Positions 47,638 through 56,809 of a DNA stretch of 64,000 nt are shown piece after piece. A program made the translations under genes and the position numbers. This stretch comes from Mariluticola halotolerans (GTDB lineage Bacteria; Pseudomonadota; Alphaproteobacteria; Rhizobiales; Devosiaceae), in NCBI RefSeq assembly GCF_021611515.1, contig NZ_CP090960.1, positions 992,001 through 1,056,000 on the forward strand, given 5' to 3'. How positions within the stretch are numbered: position 1 is the stretch's first letter; each line of letters begins with the position of its first letter. A model generated the notes under the pieces. The model did not search any database and had not been told where the DNA came from. It saw only the letters and a program-made list of their open reading frames with translations.

Positions 47638-47883
47638 ATGGCACATGGTGGCGTTCCACACTTTCACAATACCGACGGTGTTGCACAAATCGAAATCGGT
47701 GCGAAGGAATTCCAGTGTATTGGTGCCCTGCCCCCGTTTGACCATCCGCATGTTTATCTGGACATGGGCGCGGACAACGAGATTGTCTGCCCGTATTGCT
47801 CGACCCATTATGTCTATAATTCCAAATTGAAGGCCGGGTCCGCGAATCCGCTATCGGCCATTTTTACTCCCGTAACAGCCTAG
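47638..47883 (+). CDS. Zinc-finger (zf-CHCC) domain protein, NDUFS6-like
   Basis: 81-aa protein with the zf-CHCC motif: CIGALPPFDHPHVYLDMGAD with EIVCPYCSTHYVYNSK supplying Cys, His, Cys, Cys ligands. This family is the bacterial counterpart of mitochondrial complex I subunit NDUFS6 and is common in alphaproteobacteria. The role in complex I assembly is family-level knowledge. It lies 10 bp before the FAD monooxygenase gene, a common arrangement in Hyphomicrobiales. Confidence 0.88.
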   Translation: MAHGGVPHFHNTDGVAQIEIGAKEFQCIGALPPFDHPHVYLDMGADNEIVCPYCSTHYVYNSKLKAGSANPLSAIFTPVTA

Positions 47884-47893
47884 TTTTACGCTC

Positions 47894-49081
47894 ATGGCCG
47901 CCAGGCCCCATCGCAATATCTATATCGCCGGGGCCGGTATTGCCGGGCTGACGCTTGCGCTTGCGCTCGCAAAGCTTGGTGCGCGGGTTACCATTCTTGA
48001 ACGTAATGATGCGGTGCAGGAATTCGGCGCGGGACTGCAAATCAGCCCCAATGCGCGCCGGGCACTGAATGCGCTTGGTCTCGACAAGGCCCTGCGCCAG
48101 GTGGCGTTTGAGCCGGATGGCATCGATATCTACCCGTTCGGGCATGAACAGCCCCTCACCTCACTGGTGCTGGGCGAGACAGCGCGTGAGCGCTTCGGCC
48201 TGCCCTATGCCGTGATGCACCGGGCCGATCTGGCGCAGGCGCTATTCAAGGCGTGCAAGCCATTTGCCAATGTCGACATGCAGTTCGGTATTCGCGATTT
48301 CTCGGCCACCAACACGGCCGACGGCGTTTCAATTGTCATCGACAAGCCCGGCGGAGACAAACAGCCGGTCAAGGCGAACGCGTTTATCGGTGCGGATGGT
48401 GTCGGCTCGCACACCCGCACTGCGCTCCTTTCAGGCGGTGAAGCTTCTTATTCAGGTTATGTCGCCTGGCGGACGCTGGTTGATCTCGATGCGCTGTCGC
48501 CGGGCCTCTCGACCACGCATACGAGTTTGCTCTGGGGTCCCGGCTTTCATGCCGTCGCCTATCCAATGCCCCATCGCGACAAGATCAACATCGCCCTGTT
48601 CGCCCGGGAGCCGCTGTCGCTTGGGTTCGGCATTCGCCCCGCCCCCAACCTGCCTTCCAAGGCCCGGCGCGATCCACGATTCGCCTCGATTCTCGAACGG
48701 GCTGACGAATGGACGCACTGGCCGCTGGCAGCGGTATCAACACCGCGCTGGCACATGGGCCGTATCGGGCTGATCGGTGACGCGGCCCATGCCATGCTGC
48801 CGTTTCAGGCGCAGGGCGCGGCGATGGGTATTGAAGACGCTGTCATGCTGGCCCCGATGCTGATGGCGGAAAGCAATGCCGAGGCGGCATTCGAACAGTT
48901 TGAAACGGCAAGGCGGGCGCGGGTGACACGTGTTGCGGCCATGTCTGAGGCCAATGGCCGGGTTTTTCACATGCGTCGCCCCTTGTCGCTCGCCCGTGAT
49001 GCGGTTGTGCGATTGCAGGGACCAACGGGACATTTAAAGCGGCTTGGCTGGCTTTATGACCACGATCCGGTCACGCGTTGA
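47894..49081 (+). CDS. FAD-dependent monooxygenase (salicylate hydroxylase-like)
   Basis: 395-aa group A flavoprotein hydroxylase. The N-terminal Rossmann motif is IYIAGAGIAGLTLALALAKL with the following ERNDAVQEFGAGLQISPNAR. The DG motif appears as FIGADGVGSHTRTALL, and the GD motif as IGLIGDAAHAMLPFQAQGAA then MGIEDA. The substrate (aromatic acid or ubiquinone precursor) is unclear; position next to a complex-I-type zinc finger is suggestive but not decisive. Confidence 0.88.
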   Translation: MAARPHRNIYIAGAGIAGLTLALALAKLGARVTILERNDAVQEFGAGLQISPNARRALNALGLDKALRQVAFEPDGIDIYPFGHEQPLTSLVLGETARERFGLPYAVMHRADLAQALFKACKPFANVDMQFGIRDFSATNTADGVSIVIDKPGGDKQPVKANAFIGADGVGSHTRTALLSGGEASYSGYVAWRTLVDLDALSPGLSTTHTSLLWGPGFHAVAYPMPHRDKINIALFAREPLSLGFGIRPAPNLPSKARRDPRFASILERADEWTHWPLAAVSTPRWHMGRIGLIGDAAHAMLPFQAQGAAMGIEDAVMLAPMLMAESNAEAAFEQFETARRARVTRVAAMSEANGRVFHMRRPLSLARDAVVRLQGPTGHLKRLGWLYDHDPVTR

Positions 49082-49222
49082 AACTGTGGCGGGCCGCCGC
49101 CATGTTGTTGCTATGCGGCACCTCTAGCGTGCCGGGGCGGCTTGCATCATATCTGCCGCGCTTGCGTTGTCGGCAATGCCTGTGTCAAGTGACCAAACCA
49201 AAGAGACAAAGCGACTCAATTC

Positions 49223-50554
49223 ATGACTTTAGCCCGCGATTCAAAGCTCACGCTTGTCTTTATCCTGACGACCATCCTCCTGGACATGGTGGGGCTTGGC
49301 ATCATCTTGCCGGTTCTGCCTGAACTTATTCTGCAACTGACAGGCGATACTGTTGCCCAGGGCGCGGTGCTGGGTGGATATCTGGTCTTTGTCTATGCGT
49401 TGATGCAATTCATCTTCTCGCCCATTCTGGGCAATTTATCCGACCGGTTCGGGCGACGTCCGGTTTTGCTGCTGTCTCTTTTGGGGCTGACAATTGATTA
49501 TCTGCTGATGGGGTTTGCCCCTTCAATCGGCTGGCTGTTTCTCGGGCGGCTGCTGGCCGGGATTTCCGGCGCGGCCGTGAGCACGGCAACCGCCTATATC
49601 GCCGACATCACACCGCCGGAGAAGCGTTCACAGCGGTTTGGCCTGATTGGTGCCGCCTTTGGTCTTGGCTTTATCATCGGCCCGGTCGTTGGTGGCGAAC
49701 TGGGCGAGTTCAGTCCGCGTGCGCCCTTTTATGCGGCGGCGGCACTGGCCTTTGCCAATTTGCTGTTCGGTCTGTTTGTGCTGCCCGAGAGCCTGACCAT
49801 GCGCAACCGGCGCCGGTTTGATTTCAAGCGCGCCAATCCCTTCGGCGCGATTCTGGCATTCCGGCGCTATCCGGCCGTGCTCTGGCTGTTGGGCGCGCTG
49901 TTTCTGTTCGCCATGGCCGGGCAGAGCTATCCCTCTGTGTGGAACTTTTTCACCATCGAGCGCTTTCAGTGGAGCTCGTCACAAATCGGGCGGTCTCTGG
50001 CCGTGTTCGGTATTCTGTTTGCGTTGATTCAAGGCTTTCTCATTGGCCATGTCATCCGGCGGTTCGGCGAAAGCGTTACCGTGATGCTGGGGATGCTGGC
50101 CGGGGCGATCGCGTTTTTTGGCACCGCCTTCATTCACACACCGGTTGGATTATACGGCTATCTGGTTGTGGGGGCTTTTACCGGGCTTGCAGGGCCCGCG
50201 ATCAACGGGCTGATGTCGCGGCAATTGCCGGACAATACCCAGGGCGAATTGCAAGGCGCAATCAATGCGGCCAATTCGCTGACCGCAATTATCGGGCCTG
50301 TGGCAGCGACCCAGCTGTTCAGCTTTTTCACCACCTCGCCGCGCGCGCCGAGCTATTTTCCGGGTGTGCCGTTTTTTGCCGCCGGTATTCTGACGGTTTG
50401 TGCTGCGGCTGTTTTCGTCTACGCCTCCTGGCGCTTCGGGTTGCGGCGCAGCCCGGATACGGTGCAGGACAGATATGCGCCGGATATGGCAAAGCCCGGC
50501 GAAATCGCGACCCCGCCGCATGACAGACGCCGGCCCCGCCGAAAACGGAACTAG
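49223..50554 (+). CDS. Major facilitator superfamily transporter, TetA/TCR-like
   Basis: 443-aa inner-membrane transporter with 12 spans. The signature motif GNLSDRFGRRPVLLLSLLGL follows the second span, and RLLAGISGAAVSTATAYIAD then ITPPEKRSQRFGLIGAAFGL is typical of the TCR (tetracycline-resistance-like) branch. GPVVGGELGEFSPRAPFYAA matches as well. The sequence closest in style is class A/B/C TetA, but nothing proves tetracycline as substrate. The C-terminal tail is Arg/Pro-rich. Confidence 0.9.
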   Translation: MTLARDSKLTLVFILTTILLDMVGLGIILPVLPELILQLTGDTVAQGAVLGGYLVFVYALMQFIFSPILGNLSDRFGRRPVLLLSLLGLTIDYLLMGFAPSIGWLFLGRLLAGISGAAVSTATAYIADITPPEKRSQRFGLIGAAFGLGFIIGPVVGGELGEFSPRAPFYAAAALAFANLLFGLFVLPESLTMRNRRRFDFKRANPFGAILAFRRYPAVLWLLGALFLFAMAGQSYPSVWNFFTIERFQWSSSQIGRSLAVFGILFALIQGFLIGHVIRRFGESVTVMLGMLAGAIAFFGTAFIHTPVGLYGYLVVGAFTGLAGPAINGLMSRQLPDNTQGELQGAINAANSLTAIIGPVAATQLFSFFTTSPRAPSYFPGVPFFAAGILTVCAAAVFVYASWRFGLRRSPDTVQDRYAPDMAKPGEIATPPHDRRRPRRKRN

Positions 50555-50681
50555 GATTTTCCCTGAGATTTCCGGACGTGTAGCGGCCCTTGCGTAAGGG
50601 CGAATACGCGCTTTTTCAGAATACATGATTTAGGCGTTTTCCTGCCCCAACAGCGTCGCAATCTTCATCGATCCAGACCCC

Positions 50682-51212
50682 ATGCTTACCTTGTTCACGA
50701 CTCAGCGCTGCGTTCTGCGCACGATTGATGAAAGCGACTTTGCCGAAGTCGCCCAGCTTTATGACAATCCCGATATCGGGGAATTTCTTGGCGGCAGAAT
50801 CAGCCCCGAGGATTTTGAGGCCAAGTTTGCCGCTTTGCTGGTGAAGGGCAAAAGCCTTGTGTTGACCGTGCGGCTGGCCGAATCCGAGGTGCTGATCGGG
50901 CTGATCGCGCTTACCCGGCATCATGACCGGGCCAATACCGAAATCTCGTTTCAGTTCCTGCCGCAGTTTCAGGGGCGCGGCTATGCGCATGAAACGCTGA
51001 CCGGCCTTGCAGATTATGCGTTTGAGACCCTCAACGTACCGCGCCTCATCGCCAAAATCATCGCGGATGATGCCCGTTCAAAGCAGGTGGTCACACGGCT
51101 GGGCATGCGCGAAATTCGCACGGACGAACGGGATGGCGTGGCCAAAATTATCTATGGACGCCCAAAAGAAAAGGCCGAGCACGACGATGTGCCCGGCCTG
51201 CAGACTGGTTAG
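50682..51212 (+). CDS. GNAT-family N-acetyltransferase (RimJ/RimL-like)
   Basis: 176-aa acetyltransferase. The RimJ/RimL-like start is LTTQRCVLRTIDESDFAEVA in kind (here TTQRCVLRTIDESDF), with EISFQFLPQFQGRGYAHETL as the acetyl-CoA motif A (QGRGYA) and a final LIAKIIADDARSKQVVTRLG. Possible targets are ribosomal protein N-termini or small molecules. It is convergent with gnd; the two stops are 10 bp apart. Confidence 0.88.
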   Translation: MLTLFTTQRCVLRTIDESDFAEVAQLYDNPDIGEFLGGRISPEDFEAKFAALLVKGKSLVLTVRLAESEVLIGLIALTRHHDRANTEISFQFLPQFQGRGYAHETLTGLADYAFETLNVPRLIAKIIADDARSKQVVTRLGMREIRTDERDGVAKIIYGRPKEKAEHDDVPGLQTG

Positions 51213-51222
51213 CTTGCTGGCC

Positions 51223-52635
51223 CTAGTTATCGAGCGTTGAGGGCCATACGCCATGCTGCTCGCCTTCGCGATCCAGCATTTCGAAACCATGGGCACCGAA
51301 GAAATCGCGCTGCCCCTGAATAAGGTTCGCGGTGCCACGGGCCTGCCGATAGCTATCGAAATAGCTGAGAGAGGCAGACAGGCAGACCAGCGGAAATTCA
51401 CCCAGGGCACCCGCAGCCACAACCTTGCGCAAGGCTGTGTGCGAATCCTGCATGACAGCGACAAAATCCGGCACCATCAGCAGGTTCTGATTACCGCCCT
51501 TGGCATAGGCTGCGGACATCTGGTCAAGAAAGCGGGAACGGATGATGCAGCCTGCACGCCAGATCTTGGCGATTGTGGCCAGTGGCAGGGCCCAGCCGTT
51601 TTCTTCCGAGGCCTTTTGCAACACCGCAAAACCTTGTGCATAGGCGACGATCTTGCCCGCCAGAAGCGCTTTTTCGAGATCTTCGAGGGTAACATCCGCG
51701 CTGCCGGCTGAGGGCTTGCCATAGACTTTTTCAGCTGCAACCCGCTCATCCTTGACCGAGGAGACGGAACGCGCGGCGACTGCCCCTTCAATGGCGGTTG
51801 CAGGCACGCCCATTTGCTGGGCGGCGATGGCGGACCAGCGGCCTGTGCCTTTTTGCCCGGCCTTGTCGAGAATCAGATCGACCAGCGGTTTGCCGGTTTT
51901 ATCGTCGGTGTAATCGAGGACGTGGCCGGTGATTTCGATCAGATAGGAATTGAGCGGCCCCTCATTCCATTTCTTGAACACTTTGGCGCATTCGCTCGGG
52001 CTCATGCCCAGACCATCGCGCATGACACCATAGACTTCGGCAATCATTTGCATGTCGGCATATTCGATGCCGTTATGGATGGTTTTGACGAAATGGCCCG
52101 CGCCGCCTTCGCCGAGATAGGCGCAGCAGCTTTCGCCGTTGAACTTGGCGGCAATCGCGGTGAGCACCGCTTCTGCATTGTGCCATTGCTCCTTGGAGCC
52201 GCCGACCATGATTGAGGGACCGTGACGGGCCCCCTCTTCGCCGCCGGACACGCCGACACCGAGATAGCCGATACCCTTGGGGGTGAGATAATCGAAGCGG
52301 CGCTGGGTGTCGGTGAACAGCGAATTACCGCATTCGATAATGGCGTCGCCCTTGTCGAGATGGGGCAGAAGCTGCTCGATCATGTCGTCAACCGGCTGTC
52401 CGGCCTTGACCATGATGATGATGGAACGGGGGCGTTTTATCGTTTGAATAAACTCAACCAGGTCGGCCTTGCCGATAATCCGGTCTGCCAGATCGCCCGC
52501 ATTGGCGATGAAATCGTCGATCTTTGACGCAGTGCGGTTGGTGACCGCGATGGTGTGGCCTTTTTCAGCAATATTGAGGGCCAGATTTGAGCCCATAACG
52601 GCAAGGCCGATCAGACCAATATCAGCAGTCGACAT
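51223..52635 (-). CDS. gnd: 6-phosphogluconate dehydrogenase, decarboxylating
   Basis: Oxidises 6-phosphogluconate to ribulose 5-phosphate with NADP, 470 aa from ATG 52635 (AGGAGGATTTC upstream). The Rossmann motif GLIGLAVMGSNLALNIAEKG is at the N-terminus, followed by the substrate motif YLGVGVSGGEEGARHGPSIM. The helical dimerisation domain ends with SYFDSYRQARGTANLIQGQR. It is divergent from idnO (209 bp apart) and belongs with gntK functionally. Long homodimeric form. Confidence 0.97.
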   Translation of the reverse strand: MSTADIGLIGLAVMGSNLALNIAEKGHTIAVTNRTASKIDDFIANAGDLADRIIGKADLVEFIQTIKRPRSIIIMVKAGQPVDDMIEQLLPHLDKGDAIIECGNSLFTDTQRRFDYLTPKGIGYLGVGVSGGEEGARHGPSIMVGGSKEQWHNAEAVLTAIAAKFNGESCCAYLGEGGAGHFVKTIHNGIEYADMQMIAEVYGVMRDGLGMSPSECAKVFKKWNEGPLNSYLIEITGHVLDYTDDKTGKPLVDLILDKAGQKGTGRWSAIAAQQMGVPATAIEGAVAARSVSSVKDERVAAEKVYGKPSAGSADVTLEDLEKALLAGKIVAYAQGFAVLQKASEENGWALPLATIAKIWRAGCIIRSRFLDQMSAAYAKGGNQNLLMVPDFVAVMQDSHTALRKVVAAGALGEFPLVCLSASLSYFDSYRQARGTANLIQGQRDFFGAHGFEMLDREGEQHGVWPSTLDN

Positions 52636-52844
52636 GAAATCCTCCTGAAGATGGGAATACGCGTGCGGGCGTTGTCCTGAACACTGGACATGCAGCGGCA
52701 TGTCAGCACAAACTGCACCTGCGTCTGAATAGATTTAACGATAATCCCCGTGTGTACGGTAGAGCATGGTTATCGGACAGGCGCGGTTCGGGATCAAGCC
52801 CCGGCGTGCACAATTGCGGCGCGGGGCATAGGGGAGACACCTGC

Positions 52845-53615
52845 ATGCACAGCCTTTCCATGTTTGACCTGACGGGCAAACGCGCCCTGATTACCGGCTC
52901 CAGCCGGGGCATTGGCCGGGCGCTGGCTGAAGGGCTGGCGGGTGCCGGGGCGGAAATTCTTCTGAACGGGCGGAACACAAAGGCGCTGGGCAATGCGGCA
53001 CAGGACCTGGCCGATGCGGGCGCGAAAGTGACGGCGCTGGCCTTTGATGTCACCAATCCCGAGAGCGTTGATGAAGCGATTGCCCATGCCGAGGCGGAAA
53101 TCGGGGCGATCGACATTCTGATCAACAATGCCGGCATGCAATACCGGGCACCGCTTGAGAGTTTTCCGCCCGACAAGTTTGACGCGCTGATGCGCACCAA
53201 TGTGAACTCCGCCTTCTATGTGGGGCAGGCTGTGGCCAAAAACATGATCGGGCGCGGGCGCGGCAAGATCATCAATATCTGTTCGGTGATGAGCCGCCTC
53301 GCCCGCCCCTCCATTGCGCCCTATAGCGCCTCCAAAGGGGCGGTGGCCAATCTGACCAAGGGCATGGCGACCGACTGGGCGCGCCACGGGCTCAACGTCA
53401 ACGGCATCGCGCCGGGTTATTTCAAGACGGAACTGAATGCCGCGCTGGTGGCCGACGCGGACTTTTCCACGTGGCTGGAACACCGCACGCCGATGGGACG
53501 CTGGGCGGAAACCAGCGAACTTGTGGGCGCTGCGATTTTTCTGGGGTCGGATGCGTCGAGCTTTGTGAATGGCCACATTCTTTATGTAGATGGGGGCATT
53601 AGCATAAGCGTTTGA
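52845..53615 (+). CDS. idnO: Gluconate 5-dehydrogenase-like short-chain dehydrogenase
   Basis: 256-aa SDR, from ATG 52845 with GGGGAG 9 nt upstream (in-frame ATG 52752 adds 31 unlikely residues). The TGSSRGIG cofactor motif, NNAG, and catalytic Ser-Tyr-Lys (ICSVMSR..., YSASKGAVANL) are in place. The segment VNGIAPGYFKTELNAALVAD then VNGHILYVDGG closely resembles IdnO, which interconverts 5-ketogluconate and gluconate. Neighbours gnd and gntK support this. Alternative: another polyol dehydrogenase. Confidence 0.88.
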   Translation: MHSLSMFDLTGKRALITGSSRGIGRALAEGLAGAGAEILLNGRNTKALGNAAQDLADAGAKVTALAFDVTNPESVDEAIAHAEAEIGAIDILINNAGMQYRAPLESFPPDKFDALMRTNVNSAFYVGQAVAKNMIGRGRGKIINICSVMSRLARPSIAPYSASKGAVANLTKGMATDWARHGLNVNGIAPGYFKTELNAALVADADFSTWLEHRTPMGRWAETSELVGAAIFLGSDASSFVNGHILYVDGGISISV

Positions 53616-53722
53616 TCGCTTGCGGCATTTGCGCACTGCGACACGGCGCGGAATCGGCACAGACGCCCAGAATACTAGAATAGGTGCACGCGTAGCGAAA
53701 TTGATGCCCGGAAGGACATGTC

Positions 53723-55141
53723 ATGGTCGACCACGAATTAGCCCTGTTGCTGGCACGCATACAATTTGCCTTTACGGTCAGCTTCCATTTTCTGTTCCCC
53801 GCTTTCACCATTGGTCTGGCCAGTTTTCTGATGGTGCTGGAAGGGCTTTGGCTGGCCACCGGGCGCGGCGTTTACATGACGCTGTTCAAGTACTGGGTGA
53901 AGATATTCGCTGTGGTGTTTGCCATGGGCGTGGTCTCGGGCATTGTCATGTCCTATCAGTTCGGCACCAACTGGTCGGTGTTCTCGGACAAGACAGGACC
54001 GATTATCGGCCCGTTGATGGCCTATGAGGTTCTGACGGCCTTTTTCGTTGAAGCGGGTTTTCTCGGTGTCATGCTGTTCGGCATGAAAAAGGTGGGGCGC
54101 GGGCTGCATTTTACCGCCACTTGCGCGGTGGCGGCGGGCACGCTGATGTCGGCGTTCTGGATTTTGAGCGCCAATAGCTGGATGCAGACCCCGGTTGGCT
54201 TTGCCATCAATGATGTGGGGCAGTTCGTGCCCGATGCGTCGTGGTTTGAAATCATTTTCAACCCCAGCTTCCCCTATCGTCTTGTGCACACGGTGATCGC
54301 GGCTTTTCTGACCACCTCACTGATTGTGGGGGCGGTTGGGGCCTGGCATTTGCTGAAAAACCGCAATAATGCCGGGGCGCAGGTGATGTTTTCCATGGCG
54401 ATGTGGATGGCGGCGATTGTGGCGCCGGTGCAGATTTTTGTCGGTGACATGCACGGCCTCAATACGCTGGAACATCAGCCGGTGAAAGTGATGGCCATGG
54501 AAGGGCATTATGAAAGCCACCCCGATGGTGCGCCGCTGATCCTGTTCGGGCTGCCCAATGACAAGCTGGACCGGGTGGATTTCGCGCTCGAGATTCCCAA
54601 ATTGTCGTCGCTCATTCTCAAGCATGATCTCAATGCACCGCTGGACGGGCTGGATACTGTTGCCAAGGAGGACCGGCCGCCGGTGGCGATTGTGTTCTGG
54701 GCGTTCCGGATCATGGTGGGGCTTGGTTTTCTGATGCTCGCCCTGGGCATGTTCAGCCTGCTGGCGCGCTGGCGGGGCAAGCTTTACGACTGGCCCCTCC
54801 TGCACCGGTTTGCCATCGCCATGGGGCCATCCGGCCTCGTTGCGGTGCTGGCGGGGTGGTTCACGACCGAAGTCGGGCGGCAACCCTTCACCGTTTACGG
54901 CCAGTTGCGCACAGCGGAATCGGTCTCACCGCTGGAAGTGCCGGCGGTCGCCACCTCACTGCTGGTATTTGTGGTGGTCTATTTCATCGTTTTCGGGATT
55001 GGCACGCTCTACATCATCAGACAGATGGGCAAGCCACCGCAAATGGATGAGAGCGACCCACCGGCGCATCCGACCCGGTCAGCAGGCATTACCCCGGCAC
55101 AGGCCGGACTGGCACATGGTGGCGAGGAGGTTTCGCAATGA
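53723..55141 (+). CDS. cydA: Cytochrome bd-type quinol oxidase subunit I (cyanide-insensitive type)
   Basis: 472-aa integral membrane subunit of a bd oxidase reducing O2 with quinol electrons without proton pumping. The start VDHELALLLARIQFAFTVSF with FHFLFPAFTIG carries the high-spin-heme His; Met and His haem ligands further on are in typical places. The Q-loop is short, and the C-terminal motif GWFTTEVGRQPFTVYGQLRT matches the CIO (CioA) subclass rather than E. coli CydA. It overlaps cydB by 4 bp (ATGA). Confidence 0.95.
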   Translation: MVDHELALLLARIQFAFTVSFHFLFPAFTIGLASFLMVLEGLWLATGRGVYMTLFKYWVKIFAVVFAMGVVSGIVMSYQFGTNWSVFSDKTGPIIGPLMAYEVLTAFFVEAGFLGVMLFGMKKVGRGLHFTATCAVAAGTLMSAFWILSANSWMQTPVGFAINDVGQFVPDASWFEIIFNPSFPYRLVHTVIAAFLTTSLIVGAVGAWHLLKNRNNAGAQVMFSMAMWMAAIVAPVQIFVGDMHGLNTLEHQPVKVMAMEGHYESHPDGAPLILFGLPNDKLDRVDFALEIPKLSSLILKHDLNAPLDGLDTVAKEDRPPVAIVFWAFRIMVGLGFLMLALGMFSLLARWRGKLYDWPLLHRFAIAMGPSGLVAVLAGWFTTEVGRQPFTVYGQLRTAESVSPLEVPAVATSLLVFVVVYFIVFGIGTLYIIRQMGKPPQMDESDPPAHPTRSAGITPAQAGLAHGGEEVSQ

Positions 55142-56148
55142 CTGGTTTTCCGTTTGACCTGACTGTGATCTGGGCCGGCATCATTGTTTTTGCCATCGTT
55201 GCCTATGTGGTGATGGACGGCTTTGACCTTGGGATCGGCATTTTGTTCCCAACCCTCAAACCGGGCCCGCAGCGCAATGTGGCAATGAATACCATCGCCC
55301 CGATATGGGATGGGAATGAAACCTGGCTGGTGCTGGGTGGTGGCGGGCTGATGGCCGCCTTCCCCCTCGCCTATGCGGTTATTCTGCCGGCACTCTATGC
55401 GCCGCTGATTGCCATGTTGCTGGCTTTGGTGTTTCGCGGTGTGGCGTTTGAGTTCCGCTGGAAGGACCCCGGCCATCGCGCGGCATGGGATATTGCCTTT
55501 TTCAGTGGCTCGCTGGTGGCGACCTTTGCGCAAGGGATTACCCTTGGTGCCCTGTTGCAGGGCATCACCGTTTCCGGCCGTGCCTATGCTGGTGGCTGGT
55601 GGGACTGGCTGACGCCGTTCACCCTTTTGACCGGCTTAAGTCTGGTGGTGGGTTATGCCTTGCTGGGCGCAACCTGGCTGATTTTGAAAACCGAGGGCGA
55701 ATTGCAGCAAAAGGCCTATCGGCAGGCGCGTTTGCTGGGTGCGGGGCTGGTCATCACCATTGGTGTGGTCAGCATTGCGACGCCGTTTCTGGAGGCCGAT
55801 TATTATACGCGCTGGTTTGCCTGGCCGGGGATTCTGGCAGCCGGCATTGTGCCGTTTCTGGTGGCGCTCACCACATGGCAATTCTTCCGCAGTCTGGCCC
55901 TTGGGCGTGAACTGGCACCATTTCTTTTGACGCTGGGGCTGTTTGCGTTGACGCTTTTGGGACTGGCGGTGTCCATCTGGCCGTATGTCATTCCCGGGCA
56001 GGTGACGATCTGGGAGGCCGCAGCGCCGCCGCAAAGCCAGACATTCATGCTGGTTGGTGCGGTGATCATGCTGCCGATCATTCTCGCCTATACCAGCTGG
56101 GCCTATTGGGTGTTCCGGGGCAAAACCGGTGAGGACGGCTACCATTGA
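55138..56148 (+). CDS. cydB: Cytochrome bd-type quinol oxidase subunit II
   Basis: 336-aa partner subunit with eight or nine spans. It begins MTGFPFDLTVIWAGIIVFAI followed by the conserved VVMDGFDLGIGILFP; DGNETWLVLGGGGLMAAFPL is present. The C-terminal VGAVIMLPIILAYTSWAYWV with FRGK is typical of the family. It starts within the cydA stop (ATGA) and its stop overlaps the start of the small DUF2474 gene. Identity is secure. Confidence 0.96.
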   Translation: MTGFPFDLTVIWAGIIVFAIVAYVVMDGFDLGIGILFPTLKPGPQRNVAMNTIAPIWDGNETWLVLGGGGLMAAFPLAYAVILPALYAPLIAMLLALVFRGVAFEFRWKDPGHRAAWDIAFFSGSLVATFAQGITLGALLQGITVSGRAYAGGWWDWLTPFTLLTGLSLVVGYALLGATWLILKTEGELQQKAYRQARLLGAGLVITIGVVSIATPFLEADYYTRWFAWPGILAAGIVPFLVALTTWQFFRSLALGRELAPFLLTLGLFALTLLGLAVSIWPYVIPGQVTIWEAAAPPQSQTFMLVGAVIMLPIILAYTSWAYWVFRGKTGEDGYH

Positions 56149-56261
56149 GCATTCCAGCATGGGTTAAGCGGCTCGCCTGGTTCGTCGGCATCTGGGCCGC
56201 CAGCATTACGGTGCTCGGGGTAGTTGCCTATGGCATACGTTTTTGGCTTAAGGCTGGCTGA
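56145..56261 (+). CDS. DUF2474 small bd-oxidase subunit
   Basis: A 38-aa peptide, MSIPAWVKRLAWFVGIWAAS then ITVLGVVAYGIRFWLKAG, one membrane span with a basic N-terminus. Start TTG 56145 overlaps the cydB stop (TTGA), so translation coupling is likely; no ATG is in frame. The sequence matches the DUF2474 family that follows cioAB-type bd oxidases, analogous in position to CydX. It was found by reading the gap between cydB and gntK. Confidence 0.8.
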   Translation: MSIPAWVKRLAWFVGIWAASITVLGVVAYGIRFWLKAG

Positions 56262-56282
56262 ACCAGCATTCGGGGGAGTGAT

Positions 56283-56807
56283 ATGGGTGCAAGGGCACGA
56301 CTGATCGTTGTCATGGGCGTTTCAGGCAGCGGGAAATCGACCATTGGCAGCGCCCTTGGCGTTGCGCTCAATGTGCCGTTTCTCGATGGCGACCATTATC
56401 ACGCGCCAGAGGCCGTTGAAAAAATGCGCCATGGCACCCCGCTGACAGATGATGATCGCTGGCCATGGTTCGACCGCCTTGCCATCGCCATGAAAGAGGC
56501 CGCAGACCAGCGCGGTCAGTCAGTGACGGCCTGTTCGGCATTGAAACGCTCTTATCGGGATTACCTGACGCAGGCAGCTGGCGAGCCAATTGTGTTTTTG
56601 CATCTCGCGGGGAAAAAAGAAATTATTGCCCGCCGGCAGGCGGACAGGCCCGGCCACTACATGCCGGCAACCCTGCTCGACAGCCAGTTTGAAGCGCTTG
56701 AAACACCTGCGGCGGACGAGAATGTCATCACCGTCTCGGTGGCGGATACGGTTGAGGCGATTGTGGCAGAAGCGCTGGCGGCCCTGGCCGTTGAGGCCAA
56801 GCCCTGA
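56283..56807 (+). CDS. gntK: Gluconokinase
   Basis: 174-aa P-loop kinase that phosphorylates D-gluconate to 6-phosphogluconate. The Walker A motif is VMGVSGSGKSTIGSALGVAL, followed by FLDGDHYHAPEAVEKMRHGT then PLTDDDRWPWF, the hallmark of GntK. LKRSYRDYLT is present as well. It follows the bd oxidase genes by 22 bp and lies 3.4 kb from idnO, from which the oxidase separates it. The product feeds gnd. Confidence 0.96.
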   Translation: MGARARLIVVMGVSGSGKSTIGSALGVALNVPFLDGDHYHAPEAVEKMRHGTPLTDDDRWPWFDRLAIAMKEAADQRGQSVTACSALKRSYRDYLTQAAGEPIVFLHLAGKKEIIARRQADRPGHYMPATLLDSQFEALETPAADENVITVSVADTVEAIVAEALAALAVEAKP

Positions 56808-56809
56808 AC

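Noticed and set aside
49223-50554. MFS protein as a tetracycline resistance determinant
   Set aside because: It has the TCR-family motifs, but many chromosomal relatives do not confer resistance and no TetR-type regulator is adjacent.
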